Source: Hawksworthiomyces lignivorus (taxonomy: Eukaryota; Ascomycota; Sordariomycetes; Ophiostomatales; Ophiostomataceae). From it: a DNA stretch of 64,000 nucleotides. The stretch's first letter is position 1, and each line of letters starts with the position of its first letter. The notes beneath the pieces were generated by a model. It ran no database searches. It was given only the letters and a program-made list of their open reading frames with translations, and was not told the origin of the DNA. Made by a program: the position numbers and the translations under genes. The DNA lies in the NCBI GenBank assembly GCA_002917075.1, contig NTMA01000042.1, forward strand, positions 247,092-311,091, given 5' to 3'. Shown here in pieces: positions 32,348-43,674 of this stretch.

Positions 32348-34122
32348 ATGGCTGAAAGTCTAGATACAGCGTCGGCATGCAAAGAAGCTCCTGTCGCTGG
32401 CGGCGAGTCGGTTGACCGGGCGATCCCTCTCACAGCAGACGCCATCAACCCGAATCCTGCACAGTACAAAAAGTGCACGACTCCCTTCTTTGCCGAGGAC
32501 ACACGCCAGACCCTTGGAATTGTCGAGAGCGGGTGGATACCGCTTGACGACGACGACGCAGCGCGCGTCCAAAATATTCATAGCACAGATGCGCAGCGCT
32601 GCCGAGAAGCGGAACAGCGGGCGCGCAGGCCGCTGTTGCTGCGCCGCGACCTGCGCGGCTACCGGCCCCTGCGCCTGTGGTTTGGCCTCAGCCACCCGGA
32701 CGGTGAGATGAACGACGACTGGTTCGAGGTCCTGTTCCAGACGCTCCAGGAGCAGCTCGAGTGGTTTTCGTCCAAGTACTTTGGCGCGGAGACTCTTGCT
32801 GCGCCCGCTGGCGCCGGGGACCGCAGTGGCGGCGACGGCAGCAGCGGTCTCGACTGGGCGAGCCCTTGGGACGAGCCGTCGTTTGCGCCACAGCTTGTCT
32901 GCTACGCCAGCGACGTCGCGCGTCAGGACGTCCACGACGGCGGCTGGGACGCGCTGCTCGCGGATCCGGTGCAGCGGTCGTACCTAGTGCAGGGCGTCCT
33001 GGCAAGGGTGTTGGAGGAGCACGTCTTCTCGCAGCTGCTGTTTGGCTGCACGCCGCGCCAGCAGGAGGCGCTCGACCAGTGGGACGAGCTCACGGTGCAG
33101 GAAGAAGGTGCGCTCTTAGCGGCTCCCCCCTTCATCACTTTGCAGCATTGCTTGCATGCTAATTGATCTTCAAAAAAAAAGGATACATGCGCAAGCTCAA
33201 GCGCAGCGAGGAGGTGCAGTATTTCCTCGGCAGCGGCGTCTTGACCGTGCAGTTCTGGGACAGCGTGGATCGCCTGACGGCGCAGACCGCGCGCCTGCTG
33301 CTGCCGCTGCTGAATCTGCAGCGGCAGAGAGCAGCGAGACGTGCCGACGAGAGCAGCAGCGACGGCACCGCCGCGACGACGACGTTCCCCGGCCTCCCAA
33401 CCTTCTACCAGCACCTGCACGACCTCGTCGCCGTCGCCGGCTACGCGTCGCTGTGCATGGCCCGCTCGGCCAGCATCTTCCAGCTGCACTGGCCCTCGCT
33501 CGGCCAGCTGTGGGACATCGACCAGGAGCACGTCGGCGACGAGCACGTGTACGCGGCGTCGCTGGACAAGGCGCGCCGGGCAGACAGGGCCAAGGCGGAC
33601 AAGGCGGCCGAGGCGGCGAACGAGACGGCGGACGAGACGGCCGTCGCCCGCGGGCCCGCCCGCAGCGCCATGGTCAAGATCGTCGTCTGGCCCGCCGTCC
33701 GCCGCTACAAGCCAAACTGGACCAGCCGCCGCACCGTGCGCAGCGCCTCCTGTACCGTCCTCTGCAAGAGCCGGAACGTCTTCTACGCCGGATGCCTCGA
33801 CGAGGACGACGAGGACGAGGACGAGCGCAGCGCCCAGGACCTGCTCGCTCACGTGCGCGCTGCGCGTCGGCAGCGCCTGAGGACGACGGCAGCGCGGTGG
33901 GCACGGAATCTGGCGCTCGCCGTCGCCTCGGCAGTGCTGCTCATCCTGCCGCTGCTGGCCGCAAGGCACCGCTCGCCGCTGGCGTCCTGGCCGCCGGCTC
34001 CGCTGCAAATCATCGCCATGGGCTGGAACATCTTTGGAAACAGCAGATGGGTAAACTTTCCATACCTGGAACACTACATGAAAAGCCCCGACCCATATAT
34101 TCAGCAGAGCATATCTGAATGA
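32348..34122 (+). CDS. Uncharacterised fungal protein with a C-terminal membrane segment
   Basis: Exons 32348-33107 and 33182-34122, with a 74-nt intron ending in a nine-A run plus G (Gly codon split), give 566 aa. I chose the ATG at 32348 because it has an ACCATGG context; an in-frame ATG at 32267 would add 27 residues. The first exon carries LRLWFGLSHPDGEMNDDWFE and, after a Gly/Ser/Asp linker, the segment RSYLVQGVLARVLEEHVFSQ. The second has QYFLGSG, DRLTAQTARLLLPLLNL and an Ala/Lys/Glu-rich linker. Near the end an acidic stretch (DEDDEDEDE) is followed by one hydrophobic helix (LALAVASAVLLILPLLAA), so it is probably a single-pass membrane protein. I recall similar unnamed proteins in other ascomycetes but know no function. 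Confidence 0.7.
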
Positions 34123-34549
34123 ACCATGGTAACAATAAAAAGGGCCAACATTAAAAGATCTGTTTGTTGTTTAGTTTGCTGTAATAGAATTGGGACGCAC
34201 TGTGCGAGGATTAGTGAGGTGCCGGATTTTGGCAGAAGGCGGTCGCGTCGCCAACTTAGACCACCCCACTAAAATTTTTCAGGAACCGGCAGAAAAAAAA
34301 AGATACAAATAAATTTTCAAATGTCGCTTGTGCTATCTTATCGTTGCTGCTACATAGGTACGTAAAGGCATATCCAACCTCTTCAAACTGCGACCTCAAC
34401 CGAACAAGAGCAACAGTCTATCTCTTTAGCAGATTTTGAAAATGCCATTTTGCTAGAAAGTACAATCTACAATTCGCACTCGGCGCATCTCCATTTCCTT
34501 CTCCTCTCTCTCCCTTCCCCTCCCTTCTTCCCTCGTCCTTCCGCCCCGA
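34123..34549. other. Intergenic region with CT-rich leader
   Basis: A short region before the G-patch gene. The last 60 bases (about 34490-34549) are almost pure C/T on the coding strand, a probable leader. Confidence 0.5.
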
Positions 34550-35533
34550 ATGGACGCCCACGGCCTGCTCAAGTCCCAGGGCTGGCGCGGCCTCGGCCAC
34601 ACCCTGCACGCCACCGACGACAAGACGGGCCTAGCCCGCCCGCTGCTGCTCTCCCGCAAGGACGACCGCCTCGGCCTGGGCAGCCAGACCGTCCACGCCC
34701 AGTCCGCCGCCACCGACCAGTGGTGGCTCGACGCCTTCGACCAGCAGCTCAAGGGGCTGGCCAAGGGCGGGCCTGCCGCAGGCGCAGGCGGCGCCGCGGG
34801 CAAGGGCCCCACCCGCCTTGAGATGCTCGGCGGCAACCGCGGCGCAAACAAGTACCGCGGCGCCTACGGCCTGTACGCCAACTTTGTGCGGGGCGGCATG
34901 CTCGAGAGCACGATGACCCTGGAAGAGGCGGAAGAGATGACAACGGCGACAGCCAGCTCGTCTTCGAGCAGAAGCGGCAGCAGCATAGGCGCAGACAGCA
35001 CGGCTGCTACGACGCCAGAGCGGGACGACGTCGCGTCCAAGCCACCAAAGCAGGCAAAGGAGAAGAAGGCGGGCAGCAAAGACAAGAGAGACAAAAAAGA
35101 CAAGAAGCGGAAGCGATCATCGGAGGTAGAAGACGATGACAATGACGATACCGAAGAGACGCGGAGGTCCTCAAAGAAAGACAAAAGGCGAAAGCAGAGC
35201 GAAGCAGACGAATCAGAGCGAGAATCAAACGCCAAGACAAAGGAGAAAAGGCGGCGGGAGACTGCGGAGGCTGTCGTCAATGACTCCGCGGACGAAGATG
35301 ACAAGAAAACGCAACGAAAGGAGGAGAAGCGTCAGGTGAAGGAAGAGGAGAAGAGAAGGAGAAAGGAAGCGAAAGCAATAGAAAAGGCCCAACGGAAGGA
35401 AGAGAAGAGGCTGCAAAAGGCCGAAGCAAAGCGGAAACTAAAGGAGACGGAGACCAAAGAAGAACGGAACACACGGAGAGCGCAGAAGCGGGCCAAGAAG
35501 ATAGCCCGGCGAGAAAAGAGGGCCAGCCTCTAG
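34550..35533 (+). CDS. tma23: G-patch protein, Tma23-like
   Basis: An intronless 327-aa protein. The N-terminus MDAHGLLKSQGWRGLG, the later LARPLLLSRKDDRLGLG, and the pair of Trp in DQWWLDAFDQQL match the Tma23 group of G-patch proteins, which in yeast is a nucleolar ribosome-biogenesis factor. After residue 130 the protein becomes a Ser-rich linker and then a long Lys/Arg/Glu region. This includes KDKRDKKDKKRKRSS and several KEEKRR blocks, which would act as nuclear/nucleolar signals and may form a helix. The N-terminal domain is intact. The long basic tail is much larger than the domain itself but is common in fungal homologues. A CT-rich leader precedes the ATG. Confidence 0.82.
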   Translation: MDAHGLLKSQGWRGLGHTLHATDDKTGLARPLLLSRKDDRLGLGSQTVHAQSAATDQWWLDAFDQQLKGLAKGGPAAGAGGAAGKGPTRLEMLGGNRGANKYRGAYGLYANFVRGGMLESTMTLEEAEEMTTATASSSSSRSGSSIGADSTAATTPERDDVASKPPKQAKEKKAGSKDKRDKKDKKRKRSSEVEDDDNDDTEETRRSSKKDKRRKQSEADESERESNAKTKEKRRRETAEAVVNDSADEDDKKTQRKEEKRQVKEEEKRRRKEAKAIEKAQRKEEKRLQKAEAKRKLKETETKEERNTRRAQKRAKKIARREKRASL

Positions 35534-36684
35534 ACCGCGTGTGCATCGCAGCCAAATCGCATTTCTAATGACGGGACATTTTACGGATATATTCATCATA
35601 TAGCGGAGCGTTTCAGATCTTACAAAAAGGAAGTTTGGAGTTACTGTCAGATGGCACTGAATAAGAAGTCCAGCGTAACAGAGTTGGCAGCATAGGTGTT
35701 GATATCTCAGGTTCATGTGAATCTGCCAGAAGGTACGGCTCTCATCAGTCGGATTTTACACATAACAACCACGGCTTCGTACCTAATATGTTAGGATAGA
35801 AAAAAAAAAGTGCACAATGATTAATGTGCATACGAAAAAAGTGCCAATCCAAGCCTAAGCTGTCTGTGCAACAGGTGCGTCGTGCGTATAAGGTTCGCCA
35901 CAGAAAGGCGTAAAGACATGATAAACGTCAGCGTGAGGGAACCCAAGCACTAAATGCAGAAATCTCGATGCTTCTATTATTGGGACAACAAATAGCCTTC
36001 ATATCACCTTGTAGGCACCCACTATTGTGATGGCCTTGTCCAATTCAGTCTACGCTTCTTTTTTTCCCGCGACGGCATCGCCAAGGCTCGTATATCCGGG
36101 CACCGGGCAGCTTCAACGTGGCCATACTGTTCTGGCAGCTCCGTCGATGGATGCCGTCGTCGAATAGATATTAAGGGGTTTTCAGCCAACAGAACTCTTT
36201 CCTAGGTCCTCTGCGATGTCGTTGACCCACGTATTACGTGTGAATCGGGAGGTACCAGCGCAAATTGTGTTGCCCTGGTCCTAAACAGAACCTGCTCCTG
36301 CTTAACTGGTCCAAGGTATTCTAAGGTGTCACCGAGGCCAATTTCCCTGACCAGTCACGTAGTGAAAACTAAAGAATGACAACAAAGAATATTATCTACG
36401 AGACGGTTTTTGGTATGCTAGCAAATGCTCGCAAAAACGTGAAACCGGTGGCGGGAGGCCAAAAGCCAGAGGCCAAAGGTAAGAGGCCAAAGATCAGAGG
36501 CCAGTTCCTGACGATCTGAGGCTCTCTGTGCCGAAGCTCCTCTCGAGACTTTTAAAATCCGTACCTCCAGCTCGAAATCGCCCAGCTTCGCATATTATAC
36601 TACGATGCAATATATAAGCCAGGTTTCCTCTTCTAAAGATGGAAATGGCTAACGGGTTAATGGGGCTCTCACAAAGCCGGCTGG
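35534..36684. other. Intergenic region, 1.15 kb
   Basis: The region between the Tma23-like and zinc-finger genes. It contains a 14-bp tandem repeat at 36455-36504 and no recognisable gene. Confidence 0.5.
36455..36504. repeat. 14-bp tandem repeat, about 3.6 copies
   Basis: Units GAGGCCAAAAGCCA, GAGGCCAAAGGTAA and GAGGCCAAAGATCA, followed by GAGGCCAG. It lies about 180 bases before the zinc-finger gene. Confidence 0.8.
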
Positions 36685-37834
36685 ATGCCTCATAAGGTGC
36701 GTGATTCTAGAGTCATGGATGGATTCAACCCCCAGGCCAATGCGGAGGAAATTTCCTTAAACATTTTCATGGAGAATTGCGTGTCTTTTTCGTCCGGTGA
36801 TAACCCATTCGTTGGTAACACATTCGTGGATGACATATTCGTTGATGCCACATTCGGTGACGACACATTCGTGGACATGCCTAACCGGCAGTGCAGCGCA
36901 GAAGAAATCCTGGCAGACACTGCCGGGGAAGATTGTATGTTTTTCGAGCCCACCTGTGACACAATCGTGGATGGTTCCGGCCTGCACGGCAGCTGGGCTG
37001 CGGGCCTCCCGGCCCAACGCGGCTCGGCTGCTGAACTCTTGATCCAAACTACTTCCACTTCTAATACATTGGCGGCCAAAAGTAAATGGATTACTGAACT
37101 GCCAGTCCGAGGAGGCCGGACCGCCAAAATGCCGCCACTTGAGAATTCCAGTGACGGCCACTTTGGCGCCGTAAGCGGAGCTCAACCAACCGGCGTCGCC
37201 TCGCCTCCCTCACCTTTGTTTCCGGCAGAGCTCTTGACTTCCATTGTTTCTCCAAATTTGGCCCTTGAAAAGCGGAGCGATCTTTGCACTGCAATGATTG
37301 CTTCGTGCATACGACGAGAGATTTCTGTGCGGCCTGAGCACCTCATGGCAGACACCGGATGGGCGGGTTTCGCAACACTCCTCCACGCCGTGCCACAAGA
37401 CTGCAAACAAGCGACGAGGTGAGTCTGAATTGGTCCCATTGACATTCTCCTGCGTCTCTAACGAGAACGCCACATACAGGCGGCGGGCAAGCACAAAGTG
37501 CTACCCCTGCGAGAGAGGATGCCGTGACCGCTTCTCCAGCAGAAAGGACCTGGTGCGTCATTATGAGAGCAGGATCCACAACGGCGGTCTTATCCCCGAC
37601 TACTACTGTCGGTGCGGGCTCGGACAGACGCGGAAGGACAACCACATCCGTCACGTTGAGAAGTGTAATAGCAGCGCGGTTGCGAAGAAAGATGCTTTCC
37701 GATGCAGATGCGGCTTGAGATGCTCGGATGTGCAAGAGCATATCCAACATATCAGGAGTTGTGGACGCCAACGACGAGGGCGACCGAAGAGAATTCTTTG
37801 CCATAGAACCGACTGTAATGGGAAGACGTTGTAG
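36685..37834 (+). CDS. C2H2-type zinc-finger-like protein with FVD repeats
   Basis: Exons 36685-37418 and 37480-37834, joined by a 61-nt intron (GTGAGT...CATACAG with a CTAAC branch), give 362 aa. The first exon is acidic. Residues about 40-65 are a five-fold repeat on the pattern xDDTFVD from a 15-bp DNA repeat. The second exon is Cys/His-rich: CYPCERGCRDRF with a following RHYESRIH, then YYCRCGLGQTRKDNHIRHVEKC, then FRCRCGLRCSDVQEHIQHIRSC, ending in RRGRPKR. Three finger-like units with His spacing fit a fungal C2H2-type DNA-binding protein, though spacing is irregular. The start could instead be the ATG at 36715. Probably nuclear; targets unknown. Confidence 0.68.
36797..36877 (+). repeat. 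15-bp coding minisatellite (about 5 copies)
   Basis: Units on the pattern gaygacacattcgtg, each encoding five residues such as DDTFV. They sit in the first exon of the zinc-finger gene. Confidence 0.75.
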
Positions 37835-38795
37835 GCAACGTAGTTCCTTTTGTACATGCTGCCGGGCGGAGAATTGGGTAGCAACTGAAAACTGGGCAGA
37901 GCACATTTATAAGTATTCTAGGTCAGACAGCAAAGGGCAACCTCGGGGCAATCCAGTTGGCCAGAGATATTGGCCTCGCTATTTCCATTGGTGTTTAATG
38001 ATGAACGCTCTGCCAATTGTTGGCCGCCAAGTTTCAGCCGTGCCACTTGATCAGACAGCCGAGACCCAATGAGACCCCAGTGCTAAGCAGGTTGTGACCG
38101 GAGAGGCCCTTTTGCATTTTCTTCAGAAGGGCCCAACCTCGTCTAGCGCCGAACTACCTTGCTGCGCAAGAGAAATATGGCCTCAGTTACCGCTGTTCAA
38201 GCCCAACATAATGACTCAAACTCACAACGGGATAAACTAGCACACCTTTCTGGTGTTTAGCAAATAGGAGAGTACGACGTATCTTCACGTTGTTGTCTTT
38301 TGCGGTGTACATTGGAGCCCCTATTTCTATTAGAGCACTTCTTTGCGACCATTGGGTGACATCCGAGTGACTAAGGTGAGTGGATGCAGAGGCTTAGATT
38401 ACGTCCTAACAGATATCATTCAACCCTTTATGGATATCTTCGGCACATACGTTCCTAGTGTCGTAGAGACAACCCAGTATCCCTGTGTAATAGCATCAAT
38501 CCAGGAGAAAGAGGTATACACACGAGCGAGGCTTAAGTATAAGTCTGGTATTCTTTGAACACCTTGGGGAAATCACTGTCATGCCACGAAAGTGGTCATC
38601 ATTCTACGGGTCAGCTGAAGGGCCATGGTTTCTACGGAATTCTTATCCAACGAGAGCGTATCAACAGAGCGGGTGGCACTTAGCATATTCGCACAGGCAG
38701 GGCGAGATCGTTCTCTTATCGCCACGATATGCTAATATCAAACTTGACCTGCCTTTCGCAGCCAACCACTTTCCGGCTGCTTCCTTGACACAAAT
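37835..38795. other. Intergenic region, possible gene fragments
   Basis: A 72-codon frame from ATG 38581 to 38799 has varied amino-acid use (WHLAYSHRQGEIVLLSP) but no recognisable family, and it overlaps the end of the VIT/VWA gene by four bases. Another short frame at 38343-38558 lacks an ATG at its start. I do not call either as a gene. Confidence 0.4.
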
Positions 38796-41700
38796 CTAGG
38801 CAGACACCGCTTCAGGGCAGAGCATGTGGCCGGTCTGCACTTGGTGGCTCCAGAACTGATCCCAGCTGTCCCACACTTTTCGTCTGCCATATGTTACAAA
38901 GCACTTGTCCGACAGGCACACCAGCCCCTTGCTCTCGCAGTCCAACTGCACTTTGGTATTGAAAGCCTCCAAGCAGACATGGCACGACTTAGGTGCTTGC
39001 TGGGGTTGGCACCCATCTTGGCTGGCTCGGGTGACGCACGAGTGCTTGATGGCCTGCGCGAAATGCACGTGTTCCATCGATAACCGGGGCATCTCCAGAA
39101 GAAACTCTAGCTTGTCCTCGTCGTCTTCCTTATTGTGCGTCGCCAGCAGCACCGCGCCCACAGCCTTATCCATCAGCAAGTGCCACGAGTCCTCCTCCGT
39201 GGCCAGGTGGGTGCGGAAGTACTGGATCATCATGAGCGTGTCGGTCACTCTGCTTGTGGCAGCTGCCGCTGCCGCTACCGCTTCTGTGTCGTCTGCCCGG
39301 CTCCCCAATGGCGCACACAGCTTGGCTACCACCGCGCGCAGCTGCTCTGCAGTGTTGGCGCAAAAATGGGGCTGCAGCTTCGCCCGCAACACGTCTGTTA
39401 GGAGGAAGGTGCCGTCAATGGTCTGCGATCTGACGGCGTCCTCCCATGTGACGAGCTGCTGCAGACCTAAATTGGTTGACGGGGCTGGATCAGGCAGCGG
39501 CAACATGTACAGATCCTGGTAACTCGTCCCACCCATTCCAACCCTGGATGGAGACCGATCGGAAAGTATCGTGGTATAGTTTGACTTTGTAGCAAACCCA
39601 GCGGTGCTGTCAGGCGATGAGACAGCGTATGGACGTGAGGCTCGCTTGGCAAATGATAAACTAAATCTCTCATCCGGCATTGTTAACGTCGGCAAAGTTT
39701 TTGAGTCCTGGTCATAAGAGCCTCGTTCCATCCTTAGGTCAGTGGACATGCTTTGACTGAAGACACGTCTCGGTGCTATTCTGGGCAGGTCGAAACTTGG
39801 GTAACTTTCCACACTTTCGTATCTTTGCACATCCTGGGCCGGTAAGCTAGCTTCAAAGTTTTCCGGAGCCGGGATAGAGCGTATTGAAGACGGAGAGTAC
39901 ATTGCTGAAGACGGAGCAGTATCTGACATAAGCGATTGTGGTATTGTGGAAGGCCCAGCGGCATGGTCAACCCACTCGATGGGGCTCGAGACCACGTTCC
40001 TCGAGTAATCAACACCCACGGGCGTCTTTTCGAAGCTATTTTGAGGATCGTCTGGTCCGAAAGGATCACTCGAAGATCGAACGCGAACTGGTGAAGTTTC
40101 CCGGGTCCGATCATAAGATTTAAGTGCCCTTTTTGCTGTATTGGGCTGGCCTCTTACTTTTAGCACTGGGCGACTTTGGTACCTCTGCACATTCTGGACT
40201 GTTGTGCTCGCTTCAAAGTCTTCCGGAGCCGGGATAGAGTGTTTTGAAGACCTGCGTTTTCTAAGATCCAGCATGGTTGTTTGAACAGATACTGCCATCC
40301 GAGGCTGTCCAGCAGACATTGGAACCGGGCCAGAGGCTAGCATGGCTGGACGACGACGAGCCATATCCTTTATCCTTGTATGGAAGTAGGGCCTATTATC
40401 ATAATCGTCAGAAGCCAAACTCAGAAATTCGGTGTCGTTAATGGCTCTGGCAATGCTTTTGTATACATCAACCCCCGTGTGGTCCTCTCGTGCCTGGTCA
40501 TTGTCGTCTTCGGCCACCGCTACAAAGCTGGTCCACTTGCTGCTAACAGAGTACATCTGGCCGATATACTCGGCATTGACACGAGCAAGATCGGGCGCCT
40601 CGCCCTCGCTTTTAAAATCTTCTTCGAGGCTAGTAAGGGCTGCCTTTGCGGCAAGGTGGTGGATGGTCCCGTTGTTGATCTGGACAGGTTCAACTTTCAG
40701 AGTGTATGTCTTGCTCTTGGCGTCGTGCGTCTTTGTCTCGAGGAAGATCTCAGTCGGCGGCTTTTTCTGGTCGCTCACGCGCACGAGAAAGTAAATGGAC
40801 TTGTATGTGTACGGGTGGAGCGCCGGCACGGGACACGGAGCCTGGACGTAGGCGGTCAGTGACCGATCGAGAGGCGCGTCGCTGCCCAGCTCGAACGTCA
40901 TGAGGCTGCGCTTCTCGTAGCCTAGCCCCAAGCTAACATCAAACGTCCAGCTAGCCGGCTCCATGGCAGACAGCAGCATGCGGTTGAGCCGGTCCTCCCA
41001 GCGAGGCTTCTTGACGACGTCCACGACGTCACAGTAGCCACCACCGAGTCCGGCGATGCCTTCCACCAGCCAGTGCGACACGCGGTCGCCGATGCCGAGA
41101 GTGAAAAAGCGCACCTTGTCCTTGAGCTCCTAGCGCGTGCGCCAGACAAACTGCAGGACCTTGGCGCTGTACCCAGTGTGCACCTCGCCGTCGGTGAGCA
41201 GGATGATCTGGGTGGAGGCGACGTCGTGGCGGCGGTACTGGACGGCGCCCTCGAGAGCCATCAGGACCTCGGTGCCGCCCATGTCGGCCTCGATCTGCGG
41301 CAGCGACTGGCGCGCGTAGTCGAGGTTCTCGAGGTCGCCGGCGGCGCGCGACTCGGGCCACATGCCGCGCACCTCGTTGCCAAAGGAGATGATGTTGAAG
41401 GCGCAGGTGCTCGGCAGGCCCGAGAGGACCAGCGACATGGCGTCGCGCACCGTGTCGATCTTGAGGCGGCTGTGGCCGCCCTCGGTCCAGCCCATGGAGC
41501 CTGACCGGTCCAGCAGGAAGAGGATCTCGCCGGTGAAGGACTGCGGGCGCACGGCCGTGCCGAACAGGTCGCTGGGCCGGACGGTCAGCATGAGCGCGGC
41601 CAGGTTGCTGTCACCGCTGCTGTCGCTGCTGCTGCTGTTGCCGCGGCGGATGGGCGGCGCAAACACGGCACGGGAGCGCAGCCGGTGCTCCTCGCGCATC

Positions 41701-42713
41701 TGCACAACGAGGACAAAGTCGCTGTGCAGCACCGCGGCGCCTGACGCGTGGTGCCACACTGCCTTAGTCGGGGGCGGCGGATCCTCGCTCGCCCGCCACG
41801 GCTCGGCGGGCTCGGCGCCCTTGTACTGGGTCGGGTGGCCCGACTCGACGTGGCAGCCGCTGACGTCGACGGCCCCGCCGTCGACCACCCGCACCCAAAT
41901 GTCCAGCGCCTGGCTCGCCAGCTGTGACGGCCGGGCCTGCTCAATTTCGCCGCCGCCGACGTACCGCGGCGCGATCGACCACGGGATGGTCAGGGCAAGG
42001 CCCTCTGCCTTGGCCCGCCGCATGATCACCGCCTTGAGCTCGTGCACGTAGGTCAGCCGGATCGTCACCGTCGTGCGCGCCGGGATGTTGCCTAGCGACG
42101 TCTCCATGATCTCGGGCGCCATCTCCTCGAGCAGCGCCGCAGCCTCGCGCTTCTCCTTGGCCGCCTCGAACGCCTCGCGCGCGGCCTGCCGCGGCTTGAC
42201 GACGCCGCGCAGCACGCGGTCCTCGCCGACGGCGCACTCAAACGACGTCACCACCGCGCCGTCGTAGAGCGGAAAGCTGTGGCGCGCTGCGGGGATCACG
42301 AGCTCCGTCGGGTTGTGGAAGCTCTGCCGCAGCTCCGTGACCGCCACCTTGCCGTCTACGGTGACGTCTGCGCTGATGCGCAAGATCGGCAGGCACCGCG
42401 TCACAGGGCCAGCAGAGATGTTAGTGGTCCCGCACGGCGACAGAGACGGACCAGGCGGAGACGGTTTGCCGGGGAAAACAGGAAGCACGTTGAATGTGGT
42501 GAAAGGGTTTCCCATGTCTTCGCCCCCTTGGATGACGTATGGATCAATTGATTGCAGCTGTTCATTGCATGGCTGTGGCTGCAGCATTGGTGCTGCCCTT
42601 GTTTTCCGCAGGCGAACAGGCGGAATATCAACTTGAGCCGTGGCTGGGTCTGCGGGTGGCGAGAAGAGCACGCCTGAGGGCAGGCGGCCTCTACTGGAGA
42701 GAATGTGCTGCAT
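38796..42713 (-). pseudogene. VIT and von Willebrand A domain protein, interrupted by one in-frame TAG
   Basis: One frame of 1,306 codons, read from ATG 42713, is open except for a single TAG at 41130-41132 (codon 528). Before the stop lie a VIT domain (about residues 100-240, with LRQSFHNPTELVI and a YVHEL block) and the first two thirds of a VWA domain. The VWA part has the metal-binding motif DRSGS at residue 402 and LLTDGEVHTGY. After the stop, in the same frame, the VWA domain simply continues (KVRFFTLGIGDRVSHWLVEGI). This is followed by a beta-rich region, then a long disordered Ser/Pro part, then a Cys-containing C-terminus. The sequence around the stop reads WRTR-stop-ELKDK, so a Gln codon (CAG) probably became TAG. 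It is either a young pseudogene, a readthrough gene or an assembly error. Such proteins resemble inter-alpha-trypsin-inhibitor heavy chains; fungal function is unknown. Confidence 0.8.
39814..40255 (-). repeat. Duplicated ~80-bp coding segment in the VIT/VWA gene
   Basis: Segments at about 39814-39895 and 40174-40255 align without gaps and share CTTCCGGAGCCGGGATAGAG-like sequence. They encode SIPAPENFEAS and SIPAPEDFEAS, each followed by a VQRY motif. The copies are 360 bases apart inside the disordered region. Confidence 0.75.
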
Positions 42714-43674
42714 TACGTCTTATTGTGCCTGTCAGAAAGGTATGATGATGTTGCTACTCCGTCTGATCAGATCTCAATAAGCCTAGAGCCTAGATTGTGT
42801 AGAAAATAAAATGCACACTTGGAAAGGAGTAGACGATAAGGCAGGGGACAAAGATGCCTAAAATATGCGAGATGTGAGAGGCGCAGCCTCGTCCTTAGAG
42901 CTAGGCGTCCTCGCCCTTCTGAATAACTTGCCACCAGTACAAGGCTTCCATGTTGAAATGCAGCTCAGCAAATCAAGCTGCAGAGGCGCGCACCGCTACA
43001 ATTTGCAAAGCAACCAGCAAGAGGCTATGCACAGAATGTGTCTGAATTCAGCCTCAACTCGAGCCATTTGCTTTCTTATCCTTGATACAGAGAGTCTCTT
43101 TCACTGCTTCATAGCGACGACACATGCGCCTGTCGATTAACAAACTGTCTTCAAACTCTTAGAGAGAGTCTACAGGCATCTTTCAGTCTCCCAGCGGAAT
43201 GGGTAAAAACAGCTTCACCGCACATGAACTTGAATGTCAACTTTGGACACAGACTCCTGCCAGATTTTCTCAGTGCTTTACTATTAATACAATAAAGATC
43301 CCAAACGTAAATATTGCCCTCGCAGGCGAAAAAGGAGGGAAGATCTGGGACATCTGGCACAAGGTGGCGGGCATAAGCTTTAGGCACCCGACAAGGCAAA
43401 AGGAAAGAAAAAGAAAAACGATTGGAGGAAGAAGAGGGGGAGGGGGGAAGGAACAGAAAAAAAGAAATAGGACTGAGAAAAAAGACACAGCCCCGTCTAT
43501 ACTTTGTGACTTAATATCTCTATTATTTATGTAGGACAACGTACGCGCTATGAAATCAATCAGCCGATGTTTTCGTTTAACATCGAGAGTATGTAATACG
43601 TATGCTCAGGTACAAAACATAAACCAATAAGCTCCCCTTTTCTGGCTCCTCAAACAGAAAAGACGAAACGAACA
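42714..43674. other. Intergenic region
   Basis: The region between the VIT/VWA start and the thg1 stop. Plus-strand frames at 42865-43140 and 43199-43534 show no motif, and the second is driven by a purine-rich run. No gene seen. Confidence 0.5.

Noticed and set aside
32923..34074. 383-aa minus-strand frame opposite the membrane-protein gene
   Set aside because: Low-complexity composition and no motif; the plus strand has a consistent two-exon gene.
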